A stretch of DNA of 64,000 nucleotides, from NCBI RefSeq assembly GCF_030386795.1, contig NZ_JANUQM010000001.1, positions 890,254 through 954,253 of the forward strand, written 5' to 3'. The position numbers and the translations under genes are program-made. This DNA comes from Streptomyces sp. S.PNR 29. Lineage in GTDB: Bacteria > Actinomycetota > Actinomycetes > Streptomycetales > Streptomycetaceae. Each line of letters starts with the position of its first letter. Position 1 is the first letter of the stretch. The notes beneath the pieces were generated by a model, which did no database searches, was not told the DNA's origin, and saw nothing but the letters and a program-made list of their open reading frames with translations. Positions 43,939-52,472 of this stretch are shown here, one piece after another.

Positions 43939-43967
43939 GTCGGCTGACTGTTCACCAGGAGGACGCG

Positions 43968-44336
43968 ATGACGACCACAGAGGCCGGTGCCGGGGCGCCC
44001 TCCGCCGCCGTGGAGACGGACGGCACGGACGTGGTGACCGACCACGACCGCGGCGTGCACGGGTACCACAAGCAGAAGGACGAGCACCTCAAGCGCCTGC
44101 GCCGCATCGAGGGCCAGATCCGCGGTCTGCAGCGCATGGTCGACGAGGACGTCTACTGCATCGACATACTGACCCAGGTCTCCGCCTCGACCAAGGCGCT
44201 GCAGTCCTTCGCCCTGCAGCTGCTGGAGGAGCATCTGCGCCACTGCGTCGCGGACGCGGCCCGCAAGGGCGGTGCCGAGATCGACGCGAAGGTGGAGGAG
44301 GCGACGAAGGCCATCGGCCGCCTGCTGCGTACATGA
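43968..44336 (+). CDS. csoR: CsoR copper-sensing repressor
   Basis: A 122-residue protein. After a 30-residue disordered acidic start comes the CsoR/RcnR helical fold 'KRLRRIEGQIRGLQRMVDED'. The Cu(I) ligands are all present: Cys64 in 'VYCIDIL', His89 and Cys93 in 'HLRHC'. Copper binding releases the repressor from TACCC-type sites such as the one just upstream. No copper ATPase or chaperone gene is adjacent, so its targets other than itself lie elsewhere. GGAGGA precedes ATG 43968. Confidence 0.95.
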   Translation: MTTTEAGAGAPSAAVETDGTDVVTDHDRGVHGYHKQKDEHLKRLRRIEGQIRGLQRMVDEDVYCIDILTQVSASTKALQSFALQLLEEHLRHCVADAARKGGAEIDAKVEEATKAIGRLLRT

Positions 44337-44359
44337 CGCTCACCGGCCGGTGAAGCTCA

Positions 44360-44536
44360 TCACCGGCCCGTGGCGCGTTCTCGCTCCTCGGCCACCTTCA
44401 GCACCTCGTCGATGCTCTCCAGGCTGAGCCGCTCACGGGCGGCCGAGGCCGCGATGATCAGCTCTCCGCACAGCTCGATCTCGGCGAGGGCCACGTGGTC
44501 CTGAACTGCCGTACCGCCGACCGGAGCCACGTGCAT
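44360..44536 (-). CDS. Small conserved hypothetical protein (58 aa)
   Basis: A 58-codon frame from ATG 44536 encodes a protein starting MHVAPVGGTAVQDHVALAEI and ending 'VLKVAEERERATGR'. It is helical and acidic, with one Cys ('ELCGELIIAASAARERL'). I recall similar short proteins in other Streptomyces, with no known function. GAGG sits close before the ATG; a GTG at 44530 is an alternative start. It is convergent with csoR. Confidence 0.7.
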   Translation of the reverse strand: MHVAPVGGTAVQDHVALAEIELCGELIIAASAARERLSLESIDEVLKVAEERERATGR

Positions 44537-44647
44537 CACCTCATCTCTGCCGTCACCGACTTCCTAGAGTAGGGAGCGGCATACACACCGCGCATGGCAC
44601 GGACGGGCTAGTTCTTGACGCCCGTCATGCGTGCGCACTCCCGTCGC

Positions 44648-45490
44648 TCATCCCTCGGCGATCTTGCCCGCGTAGATGTCGTCGTCGTCCGGCAACCGTA
44701 CGTGCACCGGGGCGCCGAAGTCGTACAGGAGCGTCGTCGAGGCCACCGCCACGGTGCCCGCCTGCTGTCCGTTGACAAAGCTGAACCGGTGCCGGACCTT
44801 GCGGATGCGCCCCTGGTCGTCGAGGTAGGCGTCGAACGGCACCTCGGCGGTGGCGAACCCTTTCGCCGCCGCCTCCAGCGGCTTCCGGTTGGCGGCCGAG
44901 GCGTCCTTCGCGGCCTGGGCGAGATCGGCGGTTCCCCGGTAGTGCCGCACCTCGGTCCCCGCGAGCTCGGTCCGTCCCACGTACGTCGCGTTCCGCGTCC
45001 CGCGCAGGACCTCGGCGGCGGCGAACGGGTCGGTGGCCCCGCCGGTCACCAGGTTCCCGTCGGACAGGGTCGCCGTGTCCACCCGGACCCACTTGTCGGC
45101 GGGCACGCCGGCGCCCCGGTTCTTCATGAAGAGGGCACCGGGGGCGAGGAGTTCGGTGATGGGCCGTTGCGCGCGGGTCCCCGCGGGGTCCTGCGGCAGC
45201 AGCACCTTCAGCCGTCCGAGCCGGTCCCGGTAGTCGTAGACCCCCTCGCCGCGGATGGTCACCCGCGTTCCTCCGGTGGCCATCTCCATCGACGTACTGG
45301 CCTTGGAGCTCCCGGCGTCCACCAGGCGGTCGGCGGCCTGGTGCAGCACCTGGACGGGACGCCCCGCGCGGGAGTCCTCGGCGGCCGCGCCTCTGCTGGA
45401 ACAGCCGCTGCCACCGACACAGACACAGACCACGACCCCGGCCACGACGATCGTTCCGCCCGCCCGCCTGTGCCGCCGCTGCCTCGCCAT
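44648..45490 (-). CDS. Exported lipoprotein, LppX/LprG-like
   Basis: A 280-residue protein. Basic start, hydrophobic core and lipobox 'VGGSGC' near residue 30 mark a lipoprotein. The mature domain alternates strands and helices ('VTIRGEGVYDYRDRLGRLKV', 'KWVRVDTATLSDG', 'GRIRKVRHRFSFVNG'), the style of LppX/LprG/LolA-like proteins that bind lipids at the cell surface. That family match is by pattern only. It is divergent from the small Cys-rich gene at 45616 and ends near the small gene at 44536. Confidence 0.85.
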   Translation of the reverse strand: MARQRRHRRAGGTIVVAGVVVCVCVGGSGCSSRGAAAEDSRAGRPVQVLHQAADRLVDAGSSKASTSMEMATGGTRVTIRGEGVYDYRDRLGRLKVLLPQDPAGTRAQRPITELLAPGALFMKNRGAGVPADKWVRVDTATLSDGNLVTGGATDPFAAAEVLRGTRNATYVGRTELAGTEVRHYRGTADLAQAAKDASAANRKPLEAAAKGFATAEVPFDAYLDDQGRIRKVRHRFSFVNGQQAGTVAVASTTLLYDFGAPVHVRLPDDDDIYAGKIAEG

Positions 45491-45615
45491 CGCCTGCCTA
45501 CCCCCAGCCGCTACGTTTGTTTCGGGCCCCCTGTTGTTCCGGTTAACGACGGGTAGCTGACCCCGTCACGCGTTCTCATACGCACCCTTTACCTGTCCTC
45601 GCTAACGTTGTCGCC

Positions 45616-45786
45616 GTGGCGCAGCAGGACGGACCAGACCGTTCCCGGGACCTTCCGGAACACCGCACGTCGACAATCGAACAGGGCCGCTTCTGCCTGG
45701 CCCGCTGCACCTGCGGCTGGCGCGGCCCGGCCCGAAGAGCGAGAAGCCTGGCCCGAGCGGACGCGGAGTCCCATACCGGGGGCTGA
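45616..45786 (+). CDS. Small Cys-rich protein, zinc-ribbon-like (56 aa)
   Basis: A 56-codon frame from GTG 45616 encodes a basic protein with the motif 'GRFCLARCTCGWRGPARRAR'. Three closely spaced Cys (CxxxCxC) suggest metal binding. TAACGT lies at 45603-45608, seven bases before the GTG, with no ribosome site, which suits a leaderless transcript. I recall similar small proteins in other Streptomyces. The frame runs against long unsupported frames on the other strand, but its motif and promoter favour it. Confidence 0.6.
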   Translation: MAQQDGPDRSRDLPEHRTSTIEQGRFCLARCTCGWRGPARRARSLARADAESHTGG

Positions 45787-46120
45787 GCGGCGGTGGACGC
45801 CCTGCGGGGGGTGCGCGCAGCGCCGACCGGCGTAGCTGCGGGCAATCGTGCCGCTGGGCGGCACGGGTGGGCGCTGGGGGTCCCCCCTGCTCGGAGAGCT
45901 TGGGGGAGGCACCCCGTCGCGCCGGGCTGCGCGGCCCACCCCCCGGCCACCGCAACGCCGGCACGTCACCGACGCCGGACCACGTGACCCACCCCCGGCC
46001 GCCCCCCCAACGGCGTGATCCCGCGCACACCACCCCGCCGCCCACCCCAACCCCGTGCACGATGGTGGAACCCCGACGCCCACCACCCCGTCTCGTTCCA
46101 CGAAGACACGGGAGGCGCAC
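45787..46120. other. Non-coding stretch with hairpin repeat
   Basis: I see no supported gene here. At 45875-45910 lies GGGGGTCCCCCCTGCTCGGA followed by GAGCTTGGGGGAGG, a hairpin-forming motif that I recall as frequent between Streptomyces genes. The last 120 bases before 46121 are C-rich and probably hold the promoter of the FAD oxidoreductase gene, but no clear -10 is visible. Confidence 0.6.
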
Positions 46121-47656
46121 ATGGACCGGCGTACATTCATCGCAGGCGGAGCGGCCGCACTGGCCGCAACCGCGGCATCCGCCTGCAACGGCAACGACAC
46201 CGCCACGTCCACCTCCCACACGCCGTTCCAAGCCACCGGCGCCACCGCCTCCGCCAACTGGACGGCCCTCGCCCGCGACCTCGACGGCCCCCTCATACGC
46301 CCCGGCGACGCGGCCTGGCCCGCGGCCCGGCAGCTCTACAACACCCGCTTCGACTCGCTCAAGCCCGCCGCCGTCGCCTACGTCGCCCACCCGGACGACA
46401 TCCGCACCGCCCTCTCGTACGCCCGCGCCCACCACATCCGCGTGGCGATCCGCAACGGCGGCCACTCCTACGCCGGCTGGTCATCCGGCACCGGCCGCCT
46501 GATCATCGACGTCTCCAAGCTCAACCGCGTACGCACCAGCGGCGGCACCGCGGTCGTCGGAGCCGGCGCCAAGCTCATCGACGTCTACCGCGCCCTCGCC
46601 GCGAAGGGCGTGACCATCCCCGCCGGCTCCTGCCCCACCGTCGGCGTCTCCGGACTCACCCTCGGCGGCGGCCACGGCGTCGTCTCCCGCGCCTACGGCC
46701 TGACCTGCGACAGCCTCACCCAGGCCACCCTGATCACGGCGGACGGCAAGCAGCTGACCGCCGACGCCCGTGAGAACAAGGACCTCTTCTGGGCCCTGCG
46801 CGGCGCCGGCAACGGCAACTTCGGCGTCGTGACCGAGCTGCGGTTCCGGACCCACCCCGCACCGCAGGGCGTCTCCGCGTACCTCACCTGGCCGTGGGCG
46901 AGGGCCGCCGCGGTCGTGAAGGCCTGGCAGGAGTGGGGACCGGCCCAGCCCGACGAGATCTGGTCGGCGCTGCACCTGGCGGCCCACACCGGCACCACCC
47001 CTACGGTCTCCGTCGCCGCCTTCTCCCTCGGCACCTACGGCGAACTGCAGAACGCCGTCGACCGCCTCGCCGACCGCGTCGGCGCCCCGGCGAGCAACGT
47101 CTCGCTGCGCCGCCGCTCGTACGAGGAGTCGATGGAGGTCTACGCCGGCTGCTCCTCCTTCGCGACGGACGCCCAGTGCCATCTGCCCGGCTCCACCCCG
47201 GGCCGCTCCCCGCAGGGCGCGCTGGGCCGTGAGACGTACGCGGCACGGTCGGACTTCTTCGACCGCTCGCTCTCGGCTGCGGGCATCAGCACCCTGCTGT
47301 CCCAGATCCGCTCGGTGCGCGGCGGCTCGGGCAGCGTCCAGCTCACGGCCCTGGGCGGCGCGGTCAACCGGGTCTCCCCGACGGCCACGGCCTTCGTGCA
47401 CCGCCGTTCCCGCATGCTGGCCCAGTACATCGCCTCCTGGCGGGCGGGCACGAGCGGCGCCACGGCCCAGTCCTGGCTGACGTCCGCCCACAAGGCCATG
47501 CGCCCCCACGCCTCGGGCGCCGCCTACCAGAACTACACGGACCCGACCCTGACGGACTGGCGCAAGGCCTACTACGGGGACGCGGCGACCCGCCTGGCCA
47601 AGCTGAAGAATCAGTACGACCCGGGCAGGTTCTTCACCTACCCCCAGGCCCTGTGA
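46121..47656 (+). CDS. Exported FAD-linked oxidoreductase (berberine-bridge-enzyme-like)
   Basis: A 511-residue BBE-type flavoprotein. The FAD domain contains 'RNGGHSYAGWS' with His115, the residue that usually binds FAD covalently; the usual second (Cys) attachment site is not seen ('GSCPTVGVSGLTLGGGHG'). The C-terminal BBE segment is 'YQNYTDPTLTDWRKAYYGDA' with 'YDPGRFFTYPQ'. The N-terminus starts MDRRTFIAGGAAALAATAAS, a twin-arginine signal with a possible lipobox SAC, so the enzyme is probably Tat-exported and perhaps lipidated. Members oxidise sugars or alkaloids. GGAGG precedes ATG 46121. Confidence 0.92.
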   Translation: MDRRTFIAGGAAALAATAASACNGNDTATSTSHTPFQATGATASANWTALARDLDGPLIRPGDAAWPAARQLYNTRFDSLKPAAVAYVAHPDDIRTALSYARAHHIRVAIRNGGHSYAGWSSGTGRLIIDVSKLNRVRTSGGTAVVGAGAKLIDVYRALAAKGVTIPAGSCPTVGVSGLTLGGGHGVVSRAYGLTCDSLTQATLITADGKQLTADARENKDLFWALRGAGNGNFGVVTELRFRTHPAPQGVSAYLTWPWARAAAVVKAWQEWGPAQPDEIWSALHLAAHTGTTPTVSVAAFSLGTYGELQNAVDRLADRVGAPASNVSLRRRSYEESMEVYAGCSSFATDAQCHLPGSTPGRSPQGALGRETYAARSDFFDRSLSAAGISTLLSQIRSVRGGSGSVQLTALGGAVNRVSPTATAFVHRRSRMLAQYIASWRAGTSGATAQSWLTSAHKAMRPHASGAAYQNYTDPTLTDWRKAYYGDAATRLAKLKNQYDPGRFFTYPQAL

Positions 47657-47689
47657 GCGGCGGTGCCCAGGCGGAGTCCTGGCGGAGCC

Positions 47690-48397
47690 CTACGCGGCCA
47701 GGTCCCGCTCCTCAGCCCCCGCCGTCTCCTTCCGCGCCCCCGGAATCACGGCGTCCTGTCCCGCGTACGCTCTTCCCCGCCCCCTGACCAGCCATCCCGC
47801 CCGCGGCGACCGCTCGACGGCCTTCGCCACCGGCGTCAGCAGGGCCATGGCGAGCGGCGACAGCAGCAGCGCCACCGCCGTACCGAGCGCGAACCCGCCC
47901 ACGACGTCCGTCGGGTAGTGCACGCCCATGTAGACCCGGCAGAAACCCTCAAGCAGCGCCAGCAGGATCCCGGCGATCCCGAACTTCCGGTTGGCGACGA
48001 AGAGCGCGACGCCCATCGCCATGGTGATCGTCGCGTGGTCGCTCACGAAGGAGTAGTCGGTCTTGCCGGAGACCAGGACGTCCAGCCCCTCGTGGTCCAG
48101 GAAGGGCCGGGGCCGCTCGACGAACCCGCGTATCGGCACGTTGACCAGCACCGCGATCCCCGCCGCGAGCGGCGCCCACACCAGCGCGGCCACGGACGAG
48201 GCGGCGTCCTCCCCGCCCCGCTTGCGCACGGACCACCAGCACCACAGCACCAGCAGCACCATGGCGAGCAGCAGACCGTACTCACCGACGTACTCCATGA
48301 CCCGGTCGAGCCAGTGCGGTGCGTCCTTGGCCAGGCCATTGATGTCGTAGAGCAGGTCGACGTCGGGGTTCGACCCGGATCCGGCGAGTCCAGCCAT
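47690..48397 (-). CDS. PAP2-superfamily membrane phosphatase
   Basis: A 235-residue membrane phosphatase. Catalytic motifs are 'FVERPRP' (KXXXXXXRP-like), 'FVSDHATI' (SxDHAT in place of PSGH) and 'CRVYMGVHYPTDVVGG' (SRxxxGxHxxxD). About five helices are seen. PAP2 enzymes dephosphorylate lipid phosphates such as undecaprenyl pyrophosphate or phosphatidic acid. The altered motif 2 (SDHA) is like that of some actinobacterial members. ATG 48397 is chosen because upstream codons are C-rich and non-helical. It is convergent with the oxidoreductase gene. Confidence 0.88.
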   Translation of the reverse strand: MAGLAGSGSNPDVDLLYDINGLAKDAPHWLDRVMEYVGEYGLLLAMVLLVLWCWWSVRKRGGEDAASSVAALVWAPLAAGIAVLVNVPIRGFVERPRPFLDHEGLDVLVSGKTDYSFVSDHATITMAMGVALFVANRKFGIAGILLALLEGFCRVYMGVHYPTDVVGGFALGTAVALLLSPLAMALLTPVAKAVERSPRAGWLVRGRGRAYAGQDAVIPGARKETAGAEERDLAA

Positions 48398-48606
48398 GGT
48401 GCTGCGGCCCCTTCGTCGTCTGTCCCGGCGCACCCTTGCGTACGCCGCTCCTGCCACCCCCGTGGTTTGTAGATCCGCTTCCGCTGTGCGCGCCGCTCGG
48501 CTACGCCAACAGGAACGCACGGTCCCCGTTGATACGTTCCACACTCCACCGAATGATCACCCAGACGTTATCGAAGAGAGACTCATCTCCGCAGCTCAGG
48601 GGGTGG

Positions 48607-48628
48607 GTTCACGTTCGGTTCACACCGT
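48607..48628 (+). promoter_or_regulatory. Possible PHO-box-like direct repeat
   Basis: GTTCACGTTCG (48607-48617) and GTTCACACCGT (48618-48628) are 11-bp direct repeats starting GTTCA, as in the pstS PHO box. It overlaps the end of the wall-hydrolase gene and lies about 210 bases before the PAP2 phosphatase start. The distance makes regulation uncertain. Confidence 0.3.
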
Positions 48629-49621
48629 GGTGGGGAGTGCTTTCGCGCCATCTTCGGTGACCCGGGTGGCCCCGAAGTAGTCGGGGGTGTCGATCGGGTC
48701 GAACCGGATCACCGCGCCCGTACGGGGTGCGTCGATCATGTACCCGCCGCCGACATAAATCCCGACATGCCGGATGGCACGGGAGTTGGTCAGGTCGTCC
48801 GAGAAGAACACCAGATCGCCCGGGAGCAGCTCGTCCCGCGCGGGGTGCGGTCCCGCGTTGTACTGGTCGTTGGCGACACGCGGCAGCTTGATGCCGACGC
48901 TCGCGTACGCGGCCTGGGTCAGTCCCGAGCAGTCGAAACGTCCGCCCTGTTCAGCGGTGCCGGTGCCGCCCCAGAGGTAGGGCGTGCCGAGCTTCTTCTG
49001 CGCGTAGGCGATGGCGCCTGCGGCCTGCTCGGAGGGGTCGACCCGGCCGACGGGCGCGGCGAAGCTCTCCTCCAGCGTGGTGATCGTCTTGACGTAGTTC
49101 TGCGTCTCCTTGTACGGCGGCACGCCCCCGTACTTGATCACCGCGTAGGCCCCCGCGTTGTAGGAGGCGAGCATGTTTTCGGTCAGATTCCCGGGTACGT
49201 CCTTCACGTACGAGGCGAGTTTGCAGTCGTACGACGCCGCCGACGGGATCGCGTCCTTCGGGTCCCACACGTCACGGTCGCCGTCCCCGTCGCCGTCGAT
49301 GCCGTGCGTGGCCCAGGTGCCGGGGATGAACTGCGCTATCCCCTGGGCCGCCGCCGGGCTCTTGGCGTCGGGGTTGAACCCGCTCTCCTGGTAGAGCTGG
49401 GCGGCGAGCAGCGCCGGGTTGATGGCGGGGCACAGGTTGCCCCACTTCTGCACGAGGTCCTGGTACGCGGCGGGCACCGAGCCCTTGGCGAGCGCCTTGC
49501 CCGCTCCGCCCACGCTGTTGACGAGGTTTCCGGCGACGACGTAGACGCCGACGACGAGGAGCATCACGAAGGCGAGCGCGGAGCCGATGGCAACGGTCAC
49601 CGCGATCCATGCCTTACGCAC
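48620..49621 (-). CDS. Bifunctional lytic transglycosylase-NlpC/P60 wall hydrolase (VirB1/PrgK-like)
   Basis: A 333-residue membrane-anchored enzyme. One helix at residues 3-27 is followed by a lytic transglycosylase domain ('LLAAQLYQESGFNPDAKSPA', catalytic Glu in 'QES', 'GIAQFIPGTW') and an NlpC/P60 peptidase domain ('FDCSGLTQAAYASVG' with catalytic Cys, 'RHVGIYVGGG' with His). The pair of activities is that of conjugative T4SS wall enzymes. It lies on the minus strand about 3 kb before the secretion operon. Start GTG 49621 follows GAGGGG; a TACACT box lies about 45 bases upstream. Confidence 0.92.
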   Translation of the reverse strand: MRKAWIAVTVAIGSALAFVMLLVVGVYVVAGNLVNSVGGAGKALAKGSVPAAYQDLVQKWGNLCPAINPALLAAQLYQESGFNPDAKSPAAAQGIAQFIPGTWATHGIDGDGDGDRDVWDPKDAIPSAASYDCKLASYVKDVPGNLTENMLASYNAGAYAVIKYGGVPPYKETQNYVKTITTLEESFAAPVGRVDPSEQAAGAIAYAQKKLGTPYLWGGTGTAEQGGRFDCSGLTQAAYASVGIKLPRVANDQYNAGPHPARDELLPGDLVFFSDDLTNSRAIRHVGIYVGGGYMIDAPRTGAVIRFDPIDTPDYFGATRVTEDGAKALPTTV

Positions 49622-49722
49622 CGTCAACCGCCCCTCACCGTCCGGGAGTACGTAACCGAACGTCAGTGTAGAGGCGGTGTCCCGTCGCGGGGAGCATGCA
49701 CGAGGGGAGCACAGGAGCAAGG

Positions 49723-50475
49723 TCAGGGATCGGCGGCCGCCTCGCGGTACAGGTCCGCGGCCTCCGCGCCGAGGACGACGCTGTAGGAGACGTCCGGGGT
49801 GGTGCCCCCTTGGTCGTGTCCGCCGAGGACCCCGACGACCTGCCCGTCCCCGTTCACCCACGGACTGCCGCTGGTGCCCCCGCTGAGTCCCGGGCAGTCG
49901 ATGCGCTGCTGGGTGGAGCTGTGCGCGGTCGGCCTGTTGGTGCAGCTGACGGGCGTCTCGCGGGAGTCGGGATACCCGGTGACGGTGACGGCCGTGGCCC
50001 CCGTCGCCGTACCGGCGGTGAACCGGTTGCCGCCCACGACGTCCTCGACCCCCTTCCCACTCCGTGGCTCGACGACCGCGAACGCCACGTCACTGTCCTC
50101 GTCCTGCCCCTTGGCCCACCCCTGGGGCAGGAACCGCCGTTCGACCCTCCACACCCCGTACGGCGCCCGGCCGTCGCGGTAGCCGGGCACGAACACCAGG
50201 TCCCCGGCCTCGTCCAGGCAGTGCGCCGCGGTGACGACGAGGTTGTGGTACGGGCCGTGCACCACGGACGCGGTGCAGAAGTGCCCACCGGCGAGGCGCG
50301 TGCTCCGGTCGGCGGGGAAGAGGGCACCGATCCGCGCGGTCCGCGCGGTCGCCGCCGCCGTCGTCGGGACGCCCAAGGGGCCCGAGCCGTCGTCGGCGGC
50401 CGCGAAGGAGGCGGAGGTGAAGGCGAGGAGGACGGTGGCGACGGACAGGGCGGTGGGGCGGCGGGTGTGCGTCAT
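49723..50475 (-). CDS. Secreted trypsin-like serine protease
   Basis: A 250-residue exported protease. The signal peptide ends near 'ASFAAADD'. The trypsin fold has 'VVTAAHCLDE' (catalytic His), 'DEDSDVAFAVVEP' (Asp) and 'GLSGGTSGSPW' (Ser). It resembles V8-like or Glu-specific streptomycete proteases. The start is not certain: ATG 50475 gives a standard signal sequence, an in-frame ATG at 50520 adds 15 residues; neither has a strong ribosome site. It is divergent from the S53 protease gene. Confidence 0.88.
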   Translation of the reverse strand: MTHTRRPTALSVATVLLAFTSASFAAADDGSGPLGVPTTAAATARTARIGALFPADRSTRLAGGHFCTASVVHGPYHNLVVTAAHCLDEAGDLVFVPGYRDGRAPYGVWRVERRFLPQGWAKGQDEDSDVAFAVVEPRSGKGVEDVVGGNRFTAGTATGATAVTVTGYPDSRETPVSCTNRPTAHSSTQQRIDCPGLSGGTSGSPWVNGDGQVVGVLGGHDQGGTTPDVSYSVVLGAEAADLYREAAADP

Positions 50476-50707
50476 CGGGGCCACTGTGACCCAGGAAGGT
50501 GAGAAAAACGTCAGCTGCATGGCTGACCCCAAACCCGCGCCACCTCGGGCCAAAGGCTCAGTAAGGCGGAAGTCAGGAATCCACAACCCATCTTGTTGTC
50601 ACGTACGCAACAAGGGATGGTCGTCGCGGGCCGCCGCCCCCACCGGGAACCGCACCGGTGGACCCCCACCCGCAGGCCTCTGTCCACCACCAGCAGGAGG
50701 CTTCACC

Positions 50708-52027
50708 TTGCGTACGACACCCCCGGATTCCCCCTCCACCCGCCGCAGATGGCGCCGCATCACCTCGGCCGCCACCACCACCGCCGCGCTCCTCCTCGCC
50801 GGCTTCGGAACCGCGGCCCACGCGAGCGCCACCCCGGAAGCCACCACCGTAAAAGCCACCTCCTCCAAGGTCACCTGGACGGCCACCCCCTGCGCCACGC
50901 CCAAGAAGAAGGGCGAGCTGGCCTGCCACTCCCTCCGCGTCACCGGCGGCCTGACGGCCTTCCAGAAGCACGAGGCCGCGGTCGACGGCATCACCCCGAA
51001 GGCCGCCGACGCCTCCACCCCCTCCGGCTACGGCCCGAGCGACCTCCAGAGCGCCTACGGCCTGACCTCCGCCGCCGCCTCCAGGGGCTCCGGCGAGACC
51101 CTCGCGATCGTCGACGCCTACGACGACCCGAACGCCGAGGCCGACCTCGCGAAGTACCGCTCGTACTACGGCCTGCCCTCCTGCACGACCTCCAACGGCT
51201 GCTTCAAGAAGGTCAGCCAGACGGGCTCCACGACCGCCCTGCCCCCCGCCGACAGCGGCTGGGCCGAGGAGATCTCCCTCGACCTCGACATGGCCAGCGC
51301 CGTCTGCCCGCAGTGCCACATCCTGCTGGTCGAGGCCAAGTCCGCGACGATGGGCAACCTCGGAACGGCCGTGAACAGGGCCGTCGCCCTCGGCGCCACG
51401 TTCGTCTCCAACAGCTACGGCGGCTCGGAGTCCTCCGCCGACACCTCGTACGACTCCTCGTACTTCAACCACCCGGGCGTCGCCATCACCGTCAGCGCCG
51501 GCGACTCCGGCTACGGCGCCGAGTACCCGGCCGCCTCCCGGTACGTCACCTCCGTCGGCGGCACGGCCCTGTCCCCCTCCTCCACCACCCGCGGCTGGAC
51601 CGAGACCGTCTGGAACACCAGCAGCACCGAAGGCACCGGCTCCGGCTGCTCGGCCTACGACACCAAGCCCTCCTGGCAGACCGACACCGGCTGCTCCAAG
51701 CGCATGATCGCCGACGTCTCGGCCGTCGCCGACCCGGCGACCGGCGTCTCGGTCTACGACTCCTACGGCGTCACCGCCGGCTGGTACACCTTCGGCGGCA
51801 CCAGCGCCTCCGCACCCATCATCGCCGCCGTGTACGCCCTCGCCGGCACCCCGTCCAGCGGCTCCTATCCGGCCGCGTTCCCCTACGCGAACACCTCGGC
51901 GCTGAACGACGTGACCTCCGGCAGCAACGGCACCTGCACCACCAGCTACTTCTGCACCGCCCGATCCGGCTACGACGGCCCGACCGGCCTGGGCACCCCG
52001 GAGGGAGTCGGCGCCTTCACCGGCTGA
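50708..52027 (+). CDS. Secreted S53-family (sedolisin-like) serine-carboxyl peptidase
   Basis: A 439-residue exported peptidase. A TTG start at 50708, eight bases after GGAGG, gives a basic start and a signal sequence (cleavage near 'AAHASA'). The catalytic residues are seen: Glu187/188 and Asp192/194 in 'WAEEISLDLDMA', oxyanion Asp in 'VSAGDSG', and Ser366 in 'GGTSASAP'. The calcium site is 'DGPTGLGTP'. It lacks the long pro-domain of classical sedolisins, having only about 90 residues between signal and catalytic fold. Activity at low pH is typical. A hairpin at 52082-52110 ends the transcript. Confidence 0.92.
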   Translation: MRTTPPDSPSTRRRWRRITSAATTTAALLLAGFGTAAHASATPEATTVKATSSKVTWTATPCATPKKKGELACHSLRVTGGLTAFQKHEAAVDGITPKAADASTPSGYGPSDLQSAYGLTSAAASRGSGETLAIVDAYDDPNAEADLAKYRSYYGLPSCTTSNGCFKKVSQTGSTTALPPADSGWAEEISLDLDMASAVCPQCHILLVEAKSATMGNLGTAVNRAVALGATFVSNSYGGSESSADTSYDSSYFNHPGVAITVSAGDSGYGAEYPAASRYVTSVGGTALSPSSTTRGWTETVWNTSSTEGTGSGCSAYDTKPSWQTDTGCSKRMIADVSAVADPATGVSVYDSYGVTAGWYTFGGTSASAPIIAAVYALAGTPSSGSYPAAFPYANTSALNDVTSGSNGTCTTSYFCTARSGYDGPTGLGTPEGVGAFTG

Positions 52028-52081
52028 ACGGCCGAATCTGATGGGTTGACACCCTGACTCCGCGTCATCTCCCCCTCACCC

Positions 52082-52110
52082 ACGGGCCGCGGCACCCCGC
52101 CGCGGCCCGT
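52082..52110 (+). terminator. Hairpin terminator after S53 peptidase
   Basis: Perfect 11-base arms (52082-52092, 52100-52110) with a seven-base loop, 55 bases after the stop. Confidence 0.85.
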
Positions 52111-52393
52111 TCGCCACGCCCGGTAGCCTTCACCCGGGGAACACCGACGCGAACCGTTCACCCGACTGACCGTCAAAAACACTCATAGGTAGTGAAAAGA
52201 CCCAACGACGGAACCACACGACAGGTTCCGCTCCGGCCTCATTGCCCGGCATGACCTGCCGTGATACACAGAGTGACCATACGGTCCTTCGTCCACACCC
52301 TCACGCCCCCGGCGAGCGGCCGGCGCGGACCGGTGGCAAAGTGTTCGTACGAAACCCGCCAATCAATGACGCCAAGTCGACATACGACAGCGG

Positions 52394-52410
52394 CATTGTC
52401 GGCGACAATG
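52394..52410. promoter_or_regulatory. 17-bp palindrome upstream of secretion operon
   Basis: CATTGTCG, centre G, CGACAATG is a perfect palindrome 62 bases before the first gene of the operon. It may be a repressor site in the promoter or leader. Confidence 0.5.
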
Positions 52411-52472
52411 AGGCCTGACCTCTGCACGACCGCAGAGGGTGTGGAACTACCCAACCAGGGGCGGTGACTTAG

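Larger units (their letters stand above)
52028..52472. other. Intergenic region upstream of secretion operon
   Basis: I see no supported gene in these 445 bases. It holds the terminator of the S53 peptidase gene (52082-52110) and, further on, a 17-bp palindrome (52394-52410). The segment from 52150 to 52400 is lower in GC than its surroundings and presumably holds the promoter of the secretion operon. A 68-codon frame at 52261 has poor codon bias and is not accepted. Confidence 0.6.

Noticed and set aside
45589..46465. Minus-strand frames of 235-287 codons between the lipoprotein and FAD oxidoreductase genes
   Set aside because: They overlap the well-supported oxidoreductase start, are low-complexity and lack ribosome sites.
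49622..49722. c-di-AMP (ydaO-type) riboswitch before the NlpC/P60 gene
   Set aside because: Such riboswitches precede many Streptomyces wall hydrolases, but the leader here is only about 40-50 bases with none of the conserved stems.
52261..52467. 68-codon frame before the secretion operon
   Set aside because: Poor codon bias, no ribosome site and no recognisable features; it overlaps the palindrome and probable promoter.
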